From positions 1,798,001-1,862,000 of the forward strand of contig CAWJMN010000002.1 of the NCBI GenBank assembly GCA_963844055.1: DNA of 64,000 nucleotides, read 5' to 3'. This document shows, piece by piece, positions 41,937-50,697 of the stretch. Positions within the stretch are counted from its first letter, which is position 1. Each line of letters starts with the position of its first letter. A program made the position numbers and the translations under genes. This DNA comes from CAWJMN01 sp963844055 (GTDB taxonomy: Bacteria; Planctomycetota; Planctomycetia; Pirellulales; Pirellulaceae). Below the pieces are notes generated by a model. It ran no database searches, had not been told where the DNA came from, and saw nothing but the letters and a program-made list of their open reading frames with translations.

Positions 41937-44321
41937 TTAGCGAACTTGTTGATCGAACCAACCGAAATTGGAGAGGATTCGCTGGGCGGCCAAATAGCCG
42001 CTACGAACCGCTCCCTCCATCGTCGCTGGCCAGTCTGTAAATGTCCAGTCACCTGCCAGATACAAATTGTCGAGCGAAGTTTGTTGGTTAGGGCGGAAAG
42101 CGTCGCTTTCGGGCGAAACCGAAAAGACGGCAGTATGTTCTTTGACGACCTTGGCTTGCAGCAATTGGGCCTGTTTGACGGCCGGCCAAGTGGCGGCCAA
42201 GTCTTCCATCACCTGGGTGAGGATCGTTTCTCGGTCGGCCTTATTCTGCTGGTGGGAAGCGCTAATCACCACTTGGTAATAATGGCCGCGAAGGGTCCCC
42301 TGCCCGATCGACATCTCGCCACGTGCGAAAACCCACTGCGAAAGACGTCCAACGAGCACCGCATGATCCAGCGGAATGGCGGCGCGATCGAGCCAGAGAT
42401 GAACGCCCATGATGGGCGAAGGAACCAGTTGCTGCGCCAGGTTGAGCGTTTGCTGGAAACGTGGAAAGTGAGTGAGTTGTTCGGCCGAAAAGAGGGAAGC
42501 GAGTTGCCACCAGCCGACAGCGAGCACCAGTTGGTCAACCGGCTGGGTAGTGCCGTCAGCGGTGATGATCTGCGACGCGCGCTGGCTTGTGGGATCAAGC
42601 TGTACTTGGCGAACGGCCCCTTCGGAGACGATTTTTACTCCCTTTTTCAGCAGCCAGTCGCGGACGCTGCCGTCGAGTAGGTCGCTAAGTGGGCGTTTGG
42701 GAATGAGCACATGGTAGGCGTCGCGATTGGCGAGGAAGCCATCGACAAAAACTTTGCGCGAAGCAGCGATGGAAGCGCGGTCGAGCGATTCCCCCAGCGC
42801 GCTCACAAGAACGACTTGCCAGAAACGTTCAATCAGTCGAGGAGATTGGTGGTGCTGGTTGAGCCATTCGCCGATCGAGAGGGTTTGCTCTTCGGCGCGC
42901 TGCGTTGGGGTTTGCCCCGTACGAATCAGACTGCCCAGCGCACGGGTGAGCGAGATTTTCTCGGACCAGGAGAGGTATTTTAGGCCGGCAAAGCTGCTGG
43001 CCAGGTGCAGCGGCGCTGGCAGGAGGGGCGTGCTGCCAAAGCGGCTTTGCTTGCCATCCGGGCCGAAGAAACGGAGCACGGTTTCTCGCGAAAAATCGCC
43101 GGAAATGCCGGTTCGGTTGCAAAAGTCGGCCAAGCTGGTGCAGCAGCCCATGCTGACATGCTGGCAGTGATCGATTCTTTCTCCGGTGCTGCGATCCTCG
43201 TAGGAGCTGGCTCGGCCGCCGAGCTTGCGCTTGGCTTCGATCAGTTCTACCTCTAACCCGCGATCGACTAGCGCAGCAGCGCAGGCCATGCCGGCCAAGC
43301 CGCCGCCAACGATGGTGACACGGCGCGACTGGGTGAGGAAGCTGGGGGTTGGGGCATCGCCGTGTAAGCGTGGAACCACCAGTGATCGGCCCGATAAAGC
43401 GCCGGCCGCAATGGCGAGCTTTTTGGGAATCGAGAAGCGGACGGAGCGGAGCGACTTTTGCTGAACGGATTGTTGTACGGCTTGGAGGATCGCTTCGTAA
43501 CGTGCGACCATGAGGGCAAAGACTCGGCGACCTTGCTTAGGAATGCGCGGAGCGATTGTCTTTGCGGATGCGAAGTAGCGCTTGGCCCGTTCGATTTGGA
43601 ACTGAAGCAGCGCAATCTGAGACGGGGAAAGCTGCGGCTGCAAAAACTCTGCGGGGCTTACGCCAAAGTGGGCAAGCTCACTGGTGGGCAAATAGCATCG
43701 ACCACGAAGGGCGTCTTCTTGCAGGTCGCGCAGGATGTTGGTGAGCTGGAAAGCGAGGCCCGAATCGACCGCACCAGCAATCGCCCCTTTGTCATCGCAT
43801 TGCCAGATCTGCAAACAGAGCAGGCCAACAACGCCAGCGACTCGGTAGGCATATTGGCGGAGGTCGTCAAACTTGGCCATCGGAATGGGATGCAGGTCTT
43901 GCTCCATGCCGTGCAGCAGGTCGAGCAAGTGCTCGCCCGAGAGCTTGAGCTTGGTGCCGACATCGGCCAGGGCGAGTGCGCCGGGCCATTCGCCCTGCTG
44001 GGCGGCGGCTGTCTGTTGGAAAAGTTGTTCCGGCGAAAAGAGGTGCTGATCGAAGCTGGCGATCGCGAGGCGTAGCTGCGCCATGCCGGCTTCGGGGCCG
44101 GGGGACCAGGGGGAAACGGGAGATTTTGTCGCCGATTCATGAGGCCCGTCGGGAAGACCATCGGTCAGGTCGTCGGCCTGGCGTGCGAAGGCATAGACGA
44201 CCTCCATGGCGCGGCGCTGGTCTGCCGAGAGGAGCCAAAAGCAGGAAGCCAAGTTCGACGCCGCATGCCAAGTCACTGCTTGGCAATGGCGATAGCTGGC
44301 TTCAAGACGGCTGACCGACAT
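41937..44321 (-). CDS. Fusion of squalene/phytoene synthase-like (HpnC/HpnD) and HpnE-like FAD desaturase domains
   Basis: The 794-residue protein joins two enzymes. Residues about 1-290 are a squalene/phytoene-synthase domain with the first Asp motif FARQADDLTDG (acids at 50, 51, 54) and the second NILRDLQEDALRGRCYLP (acids 199, 203). Residues about 330-794 form a flavin amine-oxidase/desaturase domain with the dinucleotide motif VTIVGGGLAGMACAAAL and LYLAGDWTFTDWPATMEGAV at the end. This is the pattern of HpnC or HpnD followed by HpnE, which together turn farnesyl diphosphate via presqualene diphosphate and hydroxysqualene into squalene. Only one synthase domain is present, so a second gene would be expected elsewhere. 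It is divergent from the epimerase gene. Confidence 0.88.
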   Translation of the reverse strand: MSVSRLEASYRHCQAVTWHAASNLASCFWLLSADQRRAMEVVYAFARQADDLTDGLPDGPHESATKSPVSPWSPGPEAGMAQLRLAIASFDQHLFSPEQLFQQTAAAQQGEWPGALALADVGTKLKLSGEHLLDLLHGMEQDLHPIPMAKFDDLRQYAYRVAGVVGLLCLQIWQCDDKGAIAGAVDSGLAFQLTNILRDLQEDALRGRCYLPTSELAHFGVSPAEFLQPQLSPSQIALLQFQIERAKRYFASAKTIAPRIPKQGRRVFALMVARYEAILQAVQQSVQQKSLRSVRFSIPKKLAIAAGALSGRSLVVPRLHGDAPTPSFLTQSRRVTIVGGGLAGMACAAALVDRGLEVELIEAKRKLGGRASSYEDRSTGERIDHCQHVSMGCCTSLADFCNRTGISGDFSRETVLRFFGPDGKQSRFGSTPLLPAPLHLASSFAGLKYLSWSEKISLTRALGSLIRTGQTPTQRAEEQTLSIGEWLNQHHQSPRLIERFWQVVLVSALGESLDRASIAASRKVFVDGFLANRDAYHVLIPKRPLSDLLDGSVRDWLLKKGVKIVSEGAVRQVQLDPTSQRASQIITADGTTQPVDQLVLAVGWWQLASLFSAEQLTHFPRFQQTLNLAQQLVPSPIMGVHLWLDRAAIPLDHAVLVGRLSQWVFARGEMSIGQGTLRGHYYQVVISASHQQNKADRETILTQVMEDLAATWPAVKQAQLLQAKVVKEHTAVFSVSPESDAFRPNQQTSLDNLYLAGDWTFTDWPATMEGAVRSGYLAAQRILSNFGWFDQQVR

Positions 44322-44567
44322 GGTCTCAATATCCTAACGGACCGGAAAACCGGAGGGGGCGATTTTATGGAGGACTGCCCCAGGATAGCAACTTAGGGCT
44401 GGTTTGGGCCGTTACGGGCGGGAATGGGGCAGTTTTCTAAGCCGTTTTGCAGATGGGTGTTTCGGGTTAAACTGGGTTTCGCTTAGGACGGCGTCTGTCG
44501 TACGTTGGCCTGGAGCGTTTGGACCCACTTTGGAAATCTCTAGCCGCTTGCAGAAGCACTGAACCTT

Positions 44568-45560
44568 ATGGCATCGCACCCTGACCTTTCGGCACTGACT
44601 CCCTCGCGTCGTTCGCTACTTGCTTCGGCCGCCACGCTTTCGCTGGGAGGGATGTTGGGCGCTTCGCAATCGGCATTCACCCAGGCAGCCGAAGCGCCTG
44701 CGGGTGATTTGGCATCTGCCGCGAAGAAGATTCGCTACTGTTTGAACATGAGCACGGTGCGGGGCCAGAAATTGACGCTGCCCCAGCAGGTCAAGTTGGC
44801 AGCGGACGCTGGCTATCAAGCGATTGAGCCATGGATTCCGGAGCTGCGCGATTTTGTGAAAGGGGGCGGAAGTGTTGCGGATCTGAAGAAGCAGATCAGC
44901 GACGCCGGCCTAACGGTTGAGAGTGCGATTGGCTTTGCGGAATGGATTGTCGATGATGACGCCAAGCGTGCGGCAGGGCTTGAAACCGCCAAGCAAGACA
45001 TGGACCTGGTGAAGAGCATTGGTGGCAAACGGATTGCGGCTCCGCCGGCTGGGGCTACGAACCAAGCCGATTTGAACCTGTTCAAGGCGGCCGAGCGGTA
45101 TCGAGCGCTGCTTGACCTGGGGCAGAAGATGGAAGTGAAAGCGCAGCTAGAAGTTTGGGGCTTTTCGAAGTGCCTGAGCAAGCTTAGCGAAGTGATGCTG
45201 GTGGCGGTAGAAGCCAAGCATCCGCAAGCGGTCATCCTGCCAGACATCTATCACCTGTATAAGGGCGACAGCGGGTTTGACTCGCTGAAGATGGTGTCGG
45301 GGAAGGTGATCGAAGTGTTCCACATGAATGACTATCCGTCGACGCCGACTCGGACGGAAATCAACGATGCGGCCCGCGTCTATCCAGGGGATGGCATTGC
45401 CCCACTGACGCAAACGCTGCGCGACTTGCTGCATGCGGGCTTTGACGGCGTCCTTTCGCTGGAGTTGTTCAACCCGAACTACTGGAAGCAAGATCCACTG
45501 GAAGTGGCGAAGACCGGTTTGGCCAAGATGAAGGCTTCGGTGGCCAAGGCGGTGGGGTAG
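44568..45560 (+). CDS. Tat-exported sugar phosphate isomerase/epimerase-like protein
   Basis: The 330-residue protein has a twin-arginine signal (PSRRSLLASAATLSLGGMLG) and a xylose-isomerase-like TIM barrel. Typical segments are LAADAGYQAIEPWIPELRDF, a strand with VKAQLEVWGF, VILPDIYHLYKGDSGFDSLK, VFHMNDYPSTPTR and GVLSLELFNPNYW, which supply the acidic and His metal ligands. Exported members of this group are common in planctomycetes and are believed to act on sugars outside the cytoplasm; the substrate is unknown. It is followed after 18 bases by an unrelated small gene on the same strand. Confidence 0.87.
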   Translation: MASHPDLSALTPSRRSLLASAATLSLGGMLGASQSAFTQAAEAPAGDLASAAKKIRYCLNMSTVRGQKLTLPQQVKLAADAGYQAIEPWIPELRDFVKGGGSVADLKKQISDAGLTVESAIGFAEWIVDDDAKRAAGLETAKQDMDLVKSIGGKRIAAPPAGATNQADLNLFKAAERYRALLDLGQKMEVKAQLEVWGFSKCLSKLSEVMLVAVEAKHPQAVILPDIYHLYKGDSGFDSLKMVSGKVIEVFHMNDYPSTPTRTEINDAARVYPGDGIAPLTQTLRDLLHAGFDGVLSLELFNPNYWKQDPLEVAKTGLAKMKASVAKAVG

Positions 45561-45578
45561 GGAGACTCGCGTTGACCA

Positions 45579-46319
45579 ATGGCCATGCACTACCCGAAGG
45601 ACCCCAAAAAGAAAGAAGCGGAGCAGCCTTTCTTTGAAGAACTGCGCCGGAGCGTTGCGGATTTTCCTGCGGGGAAGATTGAAGAAGACGCGGAAAGCCC
45701 GGACTTTCGCGTGTTGCTGGCCGATGGCAGCGTGCTGGGGATCGAGTTGACGGAACTAGTTGACTTGGCTTCGATCCAGAAGGTCATCGCCTTTCAACGG
45801 ATCGTGCGGCTGGCTCAGCAGAAGGCGGTTGATCGGCAGTTGCCGGCCGTTGGTGCCGATGTCCATTTTAAGGACAACGGCGAATTTTCTGGCGATGAAT
45901 ACGAGACGATTGCCGACCAGATAGTCGACATCGTCGAGCAGGCCGAGGTTCCAACCGGGGTAGATCGCCCCTGCAAGTTGGCCTGTCCAACCTCATCACC
46001 GCTGAAGTCAATCGTCGTGCGAAAGACCCACGAACATGCGTGGGAGTCGGAGCCGACAGGCCTGGTGCATGAGAGCTTTGTTGCCGAACTGCAAAAGGCG
46101 ATTGATAAAAAGAATGGCCTCCTGCAGGCATACTTAGAAAACTGCAGCCGGTGCTGGCTGTTGATCTATACCGATGGAAATCGGGGATCGGAGAGCAGCT
46201 TTGAGCTTTCCGCAGCGATGAAGCAGCATGTTTACGCCTCTAACTTTGAGCGAGTTTATTTCATCGGTGGAAATCCACGGACGGTAACGCGGCTGAACGT
46301 GCGTAAATGTGTGGAGTGA
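45579..46319 (+). CDS. Unrecognised cytoplasmic protein, possible PD-(D/E)XK-like core
   Basis: This encodes 246 residues from the ATG at 45579; a second ATG two codons later is also possible. There is no signal or membrane helix. The segment SPDFRVLLADGSVLGIELTE has the spacing of a PD...E core found in restriction-like nucleases, but the usual Lys after the second acid is not evident. Later parts are VDIVEQAEVPTGVDRPCKLA and CWLLIYTDGNRGSESSFELS, then VYFIGGNPRTVTRLNV. I do not recognise the family, and the nuclease idea is weak. It sits at the edge of the repeat-bearing accessory stretch. Confidence 0.6.
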   Translation: MAMHYPKDPKKKEAEQPFFEELRRSVADFPAGKIEEDAESPDFRVLLADGSVLGIELTELVDLASIQKVIAFQRIVRLAQQKAVDRQLPAVGADVHFKDNGEFSGDEYETIADQIVDIVEQAEVPTGVDRPCKLACPTSSPLKSIVVRKTHEHAWESEPTGLVHESFVAELQKAIDKKNGLLQAYLENCSRCWLLIYTDGNRGSESSFELSAAMKQHVYASNFERVYFIGGNPRTVTRLNVRKCVE

Positions 46320-46385
46320 ATGCGTGTTAGTGACGACCATCGCTGAAGGATGGTGGGGGCAAGCCGATGGCAGGGAGAGTCGACT

Positions 46386-46423
46386 GTTGTCAGACCTTAC
46401 GGCACTGACCTACAGGACGTTGT
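46386..46423. repeat. 38-bp direct repeat B, copy 1
   Basis: This copy and 47039-47076 agree at 34 of 38 positions and lie in the same orientation. They contain the shared core CTGACCTACAGGAC and bracket the small membrane-protein gene at 46469-47008. Confidence 0.85.
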
Positions 46424-46468
46424 GAGGCTGCGTCTAGGCTTAAAGTTAAATGAATGGCTCAGGTGATG

Positions 46469-47008
46469 CTATTTTGGGATTGTCGATTTCGGAACGTCCT
46501 TGTGATAGGGCCGAAGGATTTTTTCCAAGTCAGTTCTGGATACTTTGCTCATGTCGAACAACAATTCTTCGCCCGGTCCTAGCAAAGTTATTTCTCTGCA
46601 ACCGAAGCAAATGAGAGCATGATATTCGAGCTTATCGACGGTCCACGAAACCGCGAAGTCAGGGTGGAAACCGGCGCAATACTTTTCCCTATGAGTCCAG
46701 TAGGTCGATGATCTGTGGAGGATTTCTGCAACCCTCTTCCTGTCGTCCGGAGATAGGTTCCGTGTCGCCTCGTAAAAGTGATAGCCACCAAGCTTTTGGT
46801 TAGGCTTTGTCTTAAGTTCCTTTTCAAAAACTTCACGGAAGGCATTCTGGTGCGGAAGTCCCTCTAAAATGCGCATGGTGTCAGCCTTAACGACTGAGTT
46901 CTGAAACCGCTCGCACGGAGGCTGACGTGGTGGGCGCGTCATCCAGAAGACGATGATGGCTAAGACAACGACCGCAATTCCCAACCGATACAGAGTTTTG
47001 GAATTCAT
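46469..47008 (-). CDS. Small membrane-anchored protein of unknown function
   Basis: The 179-residue protein has one N-terminal membrane helix (about 8-23, LGIAVVVLAIIVFWM) and a polar domain with TRPPRQPPCERFQ after it. That domain contains YHFYEATRNLSPDDRKRVAE and ALICFGCREITLLGPGEEL, with a CFGC pair that could bind a metal or form a disulfide. The C-terminus, FDMSKVSRTDLEKILRPYHK, is helical. I do not recognise a family. The gene lies between two direct copies of a 38-bp repeat, and its sequence is somewhat poorer in GC than its neighbours, which together hint at a movable cassette. Confidence 0.65.
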   Translation of the reverse strand: MNSKTLYRLGIAVVVLAIIVFWMTRPPRQPPCERFQNSVVKADTMRILEGLPHQNAFREVFEKELKTKPNQKLGGYHFYEATRNLSPDDRKRVAEILHRSSTYWTHREKYCAGFHPDFAVSWTVDKLEYHALICFGCREITLLGPGEELLFDMSKVSRTDLEKILRPYHKDVPKSTIPK

Positions 47009-47038
47009 GGCAGTGCTCGGGTCTTGATTGGGTCAACA

Positions 47039-47076
47039 GTTGTCAGGCCTGACGGCGCTGACCTACAGGACCTTGT
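47039..47076. repeat. 38-bp direct repeat B, copy 2
   Basis: This is the second copy of repeat B, 31 bases upstream of the small membrane-protein gene. It abuts repeat A copy 2 with a single base between them. Confidence 0.85.
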
Positions 47077-47077
47077 A

Positions 47078-47151
47078 TTGAACCAACGCGGCTTGTGAGA
47101 CACGGGGGGATGACCGGTCGCTAACGCTTCCGGCTCTGAAAATGCATGACA
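47078..47151. repeat. 74-bp dispersed repeat A, copy 2
   Basis: This copy matches 41043-41116 at 70 of 74 positions. It ends 56 bases after the stop of the minus-strand DUF1080 gene, the same kind of place as copy 1. Confidence 0.9.
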
Positions 47152-47169
47152 CCGGATCAAGATCCGGTG
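47150..47169. repeat. Near-perfect palindrome next to repeat A copy 2
   Basis: CACCGGATC (47150-47158) and GATCCGGTG (47161-47169) are complementary with two bases between them. A 9-bp stem this tight would form a cruciform or mRNA hairpin. It is not present next to copy 1. Confidence 0.75.
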
Positions 47170-47206
47170 GTACCCGATAGAGGCCGACCCACCAAATGCA
47201 GAGGCA

Positions 47207-48007
47207 CTATTCCGCGAGCTTTTGGATTTCGACTTTGCGGAATTCGACGGGGTGGCTCTCGGATTGGAGCGAGATCGAACCGCCGGAGAGCTGGATGCCG
47301 CCGAGCTTGGTGGCGAGCTGTTTGGAGTGGGCGTCGCGCTCGTCAAGTTGGGGCTGATTGTATTCCAACACCATCTTGCCGTTGATGAAGTGGCGGATCA
47401 GCTTGTTGCCGTGGGCTTCGATCTCGCAGGTGACCCATTGGTCGCCGTGGAAGGTGTCGGACTTGCTGTTGTTGCAGTGCTGGGTAATGAGTTTGCCATC
47501 CATCACCACGTTGGTGCCGGGAGTGCAAAGGTTGGCCGTGCTGCGGGCGGCTGTGCCGTTGCCGCCGAGCAATTGCACTTCGATCGAAGCAGGGAAGTCT
47601 TGATCCTTGGCCATGGTGCTGGGGTCTTCGCCATGGATCATCACGCCACTGTTGCGGAAGGCCCAGCCTGGGCCGCCAGGGCATTGATCGCCAACAAAGC
47701 GATATTCCACGCGCAGGCGATAATTGGAAAAGGGCTCTTTATAGAAGAGGTGGCCAAAGAGTGGGCCGGAGTCATTATTGTAGTTTTTGTAGTTGGAATA
47801 GCTAACCTTGAGAACGCCATCTTCTACTCGGAAGGTGTCTTGGAAGTTCTCGCCCAGTTCGTGGTAGCGGATCTTGGGAATCCAGCCATCGAGATTTTTG
47901 CCGTTGAAGAGAGGAATCCACTCCCCTGCTGCTTCTTTTTCAGCGGCCAGCAAGTAAGAAGTCGAAACAGTGGCAAGGGAGGTGGCCAGAAAGAGGCGAC
48001 GATTCAT
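47207..48007 (-). CDS. DUF1080 family secreted protein (3-keto-disaccharide hydrolase domain)
   Basis: The 266-residue protein has a signal peptide (MNRRLFLATSLATVSTSYLL) that resembles a Tat or Sec signal. The mature part begins WIPLFNGKNLDGWIPK, the DUF1080 hallmark, and continues with the concanavalin-like beta pattern: FRVEDGVLKVSYSN, GPGWAFRNSGVMIHGEDP and GTNVVMDGKLI, ending with VEFRKVEIQKL. Members include enzymes that hydrolyse 3-keto-disaccharides, and the family is greatly expanded in planctomycetes. AGAGGA precedes the ATG. The activity of this member is not established. Confidence 0.93.
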   Translation of the reverse strand: MNRRLFLATSLATVSTSYLLAAEKEAAGEWIPLFNGKNLDGWIPKIRYHELGENFQDTFRVEDGVLKVSYSNYKNYNNDSGPLFGHLFYKEPFSNYRLRVEYRFVGDQCPGGPGWAFRNSGVMIHGEDPSTMAKDQDFPASIEVQLLGGNGTAARSTANLCTPGTNVVMDGKLITQHCNNSKSDTFHGDQWVTCEIEAHGNKLIRHFINGKMVLEYNQPQLDERDAHSKQLATKLGGIQLSGGSISLQSESHPVEFRKVEIQKLAE

Positions 48008-48159
48008 GGGGCAGTCCTCTAAGGAGAGTTTGCAGGGGCAAGGAGCTGAGCTTCAATCGTAATCGCCCATTATGGCAGAAACCAGATGACAAGAAAGCAA
48101 GCCGGCCCAGACGTTTTCGCCTGGGCCGGATGGGTTTTAGGTCGGAAACCGCCAAGCGA

Positions 48160-50225
48160 TTACCACATCAGGCTGGCACCGCCGTAGACGCCGAAGCCGA
48201 GCGATCCATAGCCGTAGACTTGCTCGTACTTGGTGTCGGTGATGTTGTCAAACCGCAGTGTCAGCTCCATGCGATCATTGACCTGGTAGCGATTGCTGAG
48301 GTTGAGCAGCGCGTAGGCAGGCAAGATTTGCGAGCCGGTGTCGAGGCGGTCGCTGAAGTACAGGAACTGCAGCGTCGACGAGGCCTTCTTTTGCATCCAG
48401 AGCCGGGTGTAGCCCAGCGTCCATTTGTCGCGTGGGCGGCGGAGGAGCTGGGTGCCGGTATCGAGATTGAGCGTGTTATCGAGCGTATAGCCGGCCGACA
48501 ACGAGTTGAGATCGTTGATCGTCCACATGCTAGTCAGTTCCACACCACTGCTGCGGGCTTGGCCAACATTTTGCAGGGAGAACGTGTTGAAGTCGAAGAC
48601 GATCAGGTCTTGGAAATCGTTGCGATAATAGGTGGCATCGAACCACCAGGTGTTTTCGATCAGTTGTTGCCGCCACCCCACATCCCAGCCTTTGCTGCGC
48701 TCGGGGCGAAGGTTCGGATTGCCGAAGGCGAACAGGTTTTCGGCCAAGGCAGGTTGGCGAAAGCCGGTGCCGATGGTGCCATGTAGCTGCGAGCCGGTAT
48801 CGACAAAGTTGTAGAGGCTGGTGGCGCGATAAGTTTCGCGGTGCCGGCGCGGCTGGCATCATCCCAGCGAACGCCGACGGTGCTAAACCAGTTTTGTCCG
48901 ATCTGAACGCCGTCTTGGACGAAGGCACCCTTGATGTTTTGGGTTGCGTAGGGATCGAACGTGCTGAGGGCATCTTCGGCCAAGTAGTTGCCGCCGGCCG
49001 TTAGCGTGTTGGTCTCGGTGAGGAGCGCGCTGACGGTGTAATCGACCTCACGGGTTTGGCCGCGATACTTTGGGGGCGTAAAGAGGCCCGGATCAGTATC
49101 GAAGCGATCGTAGTCGACCAAGCTGAAGCCCAACTTGTGCAGCAAAGTCCCATCGAGGGTGTTGCCGGTGATCTGAACACGATTCGAGAAGTTCTTGGTG
49201 AGGTTCTTGCGAATCAGGTTATCGACCGGTTTGCCGAGGAAGAAGTCGTAGTCATCCACATGCGCGACTGCATCGATATAGCGGAAGACGTAGTCGACGT
49301 TCCATTCTTCGTTCAGGTTGTAGCCAAATCGCCCCGAGTAAGTGCCGTTGGTGTAGGGGTCTTTCTCGGTATTGGCGGGGGCGCGGGAAGCGGCGGAAAT
49401 GCCGCCGGTATGGAGCATCGCTGCCGAGAAGGAATAGTAGGTCTTTTCGTTGCCGCCACTGAGGTTGACGCCTGACTGGACCGTGTTGAACGAACCGCCG
49501 ACGGCGGTTGCTTTGGCGGAAAGGGGACCTTCGCCCCGCTTGGTAACAATGTTGATTACACCGCCGATGGCATCGCTGCCGTAGACCATGCTTTGCGGGC
49601 CACGCAGGACTTCGATACGCTCGATGTTGTCCACGGTGAGGTTGGAAAAGTCGTACAGACGGGATGCATTGCTAGGATCATTCAGCGGCATCCCATCCAA
49701 GATGACCTTGGTATGCTGGGAGTTGGCACCGCGCAAGAAGACGCTAGTCACGCCACCTTGTGAACCTTGCTGAACCACATCGACACCGAGTGTGCCACGC
49801 AGGACTTCGCTAACGGTGGCTTTACCGCTGCGCTGGATATCTTCTTGGGTGATGACCGTGATGCTGCTGGCGTTCTTGGAGGCATCCGTAGGAATGCGGT
49901 TGGGACTGATGATGGTGGAATCGTTCAGCGGCTGCGCGGGAAACGTCGTGGCGGGATTGGTTTGGCCGGGAACGACGGTCTCGGGAAGCTCGGGAAGTCC
50001 GGGCTCATCAGTGATGGTGGCTGTAGCAGGATCTTCCGCGCCAGGTGCGGGCTGCGGAACTTCGGGCTCTACGACGGCCTCGGTTGTGCCGGCAGGCTCT
50101 TGGGACCATGCAGGGCTTGTCGTTAATCCGGAGAAGAGTCCCAGTGCCACAAGCAGTGCTTGGGACCATGTACGTGGGTGGGGTTTCGGCCGCCAAGCTT
50201 GCGGCTCGTACAACTCGGTGCGCAT
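48160..50225 (-). pseudogene. BtuB-like TonB-dependent receptor with an internal frameshift
   Basis: The first frame (50225 to about 48840) codes for a signal peptide, a Pro-rich linker and a plug domain with ITVITQEDIQRSGKATVSEV and VLRGPQSMVYGSDAIGGVIN, then barrel strands up to GVRWDDASRAGT. After that it becomes nonsense and stops at 48660. The barrel continues in the next frame from RETYRATSLYNFVDTGSQLH to the C-terminal GYGSLGFGVYGGASLMW region at 48160. Adding one base around 48833-48846 restores a complete receptor of about 688 residues. It should import corrinoids across the outer membrane, as shown by the cobalamin riboswitch in front. It could be a true mutation or a sequencing error. 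Confidence 0.85.
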
Positions 50226-50697
50226 GCAATTCCCTTTTCCCTCTTGCGGGGATCAGAAAGTTTTTGGGCACTAAAGACCAGATATCCTGGCTCGGGCTCA
50301 ATCTACTAGTCCGGTCTTCCCAGCCGCTTTTGGCAGCCAGTGACCATTGGGGGGATGCTTCGCGTGTTGGCGAAGGCAACCAAGGACGTTCGTCACCCTT
50401 ACAGTCGCGGGACGGCGGGAGCTTTACACTCCTCTTCCCTGAAATCTTTAGCGTGAAAAATGGTGGAGCGTTCCGTCGCGTTTGTTGGCTGAAAGGGGTT
50501 AGCTGAGCAACCTGCGAATGAACGTTCTGAAGGTGTCATCGTCTGAAAACTGCTGCTCAGCCCGTAGGGAAAAGCGGCATATTTGTTAGAGTTTGCCAGG
50601 GTGGCGATGCTCAGCAAGTCGGATTTGAAGCTGGTTAGAATCGGGGGATTCCTGGTGGGACTTCGGCCGATTTTTTGAACTGGATTTGGGGATTTGC
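50226..50697. other. Divergent intergenic region between the receptor and kinase genes
   Basis: Most of the left part is the riboswitch leader of the receptor gene. From 50454 to 50697 no gene is seen; it must contain the promoters for both directions, but I find no clear -35/-10 pair. Confidence 0.5.
50269..50453 (-). promoter_or_regulatory. Cobalamin riboswitch upstream of the TonB receptor gene
   Basis: Read on the minus strand, the leader contains the conserved core GTGTAAAGCTCCCGCCGTCC followed by CGCGACTGTAAGGG, then CTGGGAAGACCGG, and the B12 box AGCCAGGATATCTGGTC (50276-50292). The closing stem pairs CTAAAGA with TCTTTAG (50445-50451 with 50271-50277). These match the adenosylcobalamin riboswitch class. 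It ends about 45 bases before the start codon, so ligand binding should hide the ribosome site or stop transcription of the receptor gene. Confidence 0.92.

Noticed and set aside
47222..48022. 266-codon open frame opposite the DUF1080 gene
   Set aside because: It covers the same span as a clear DUF1080 gene on the minus strand and its Val/Ala-rich product is a codon-bias shadow.
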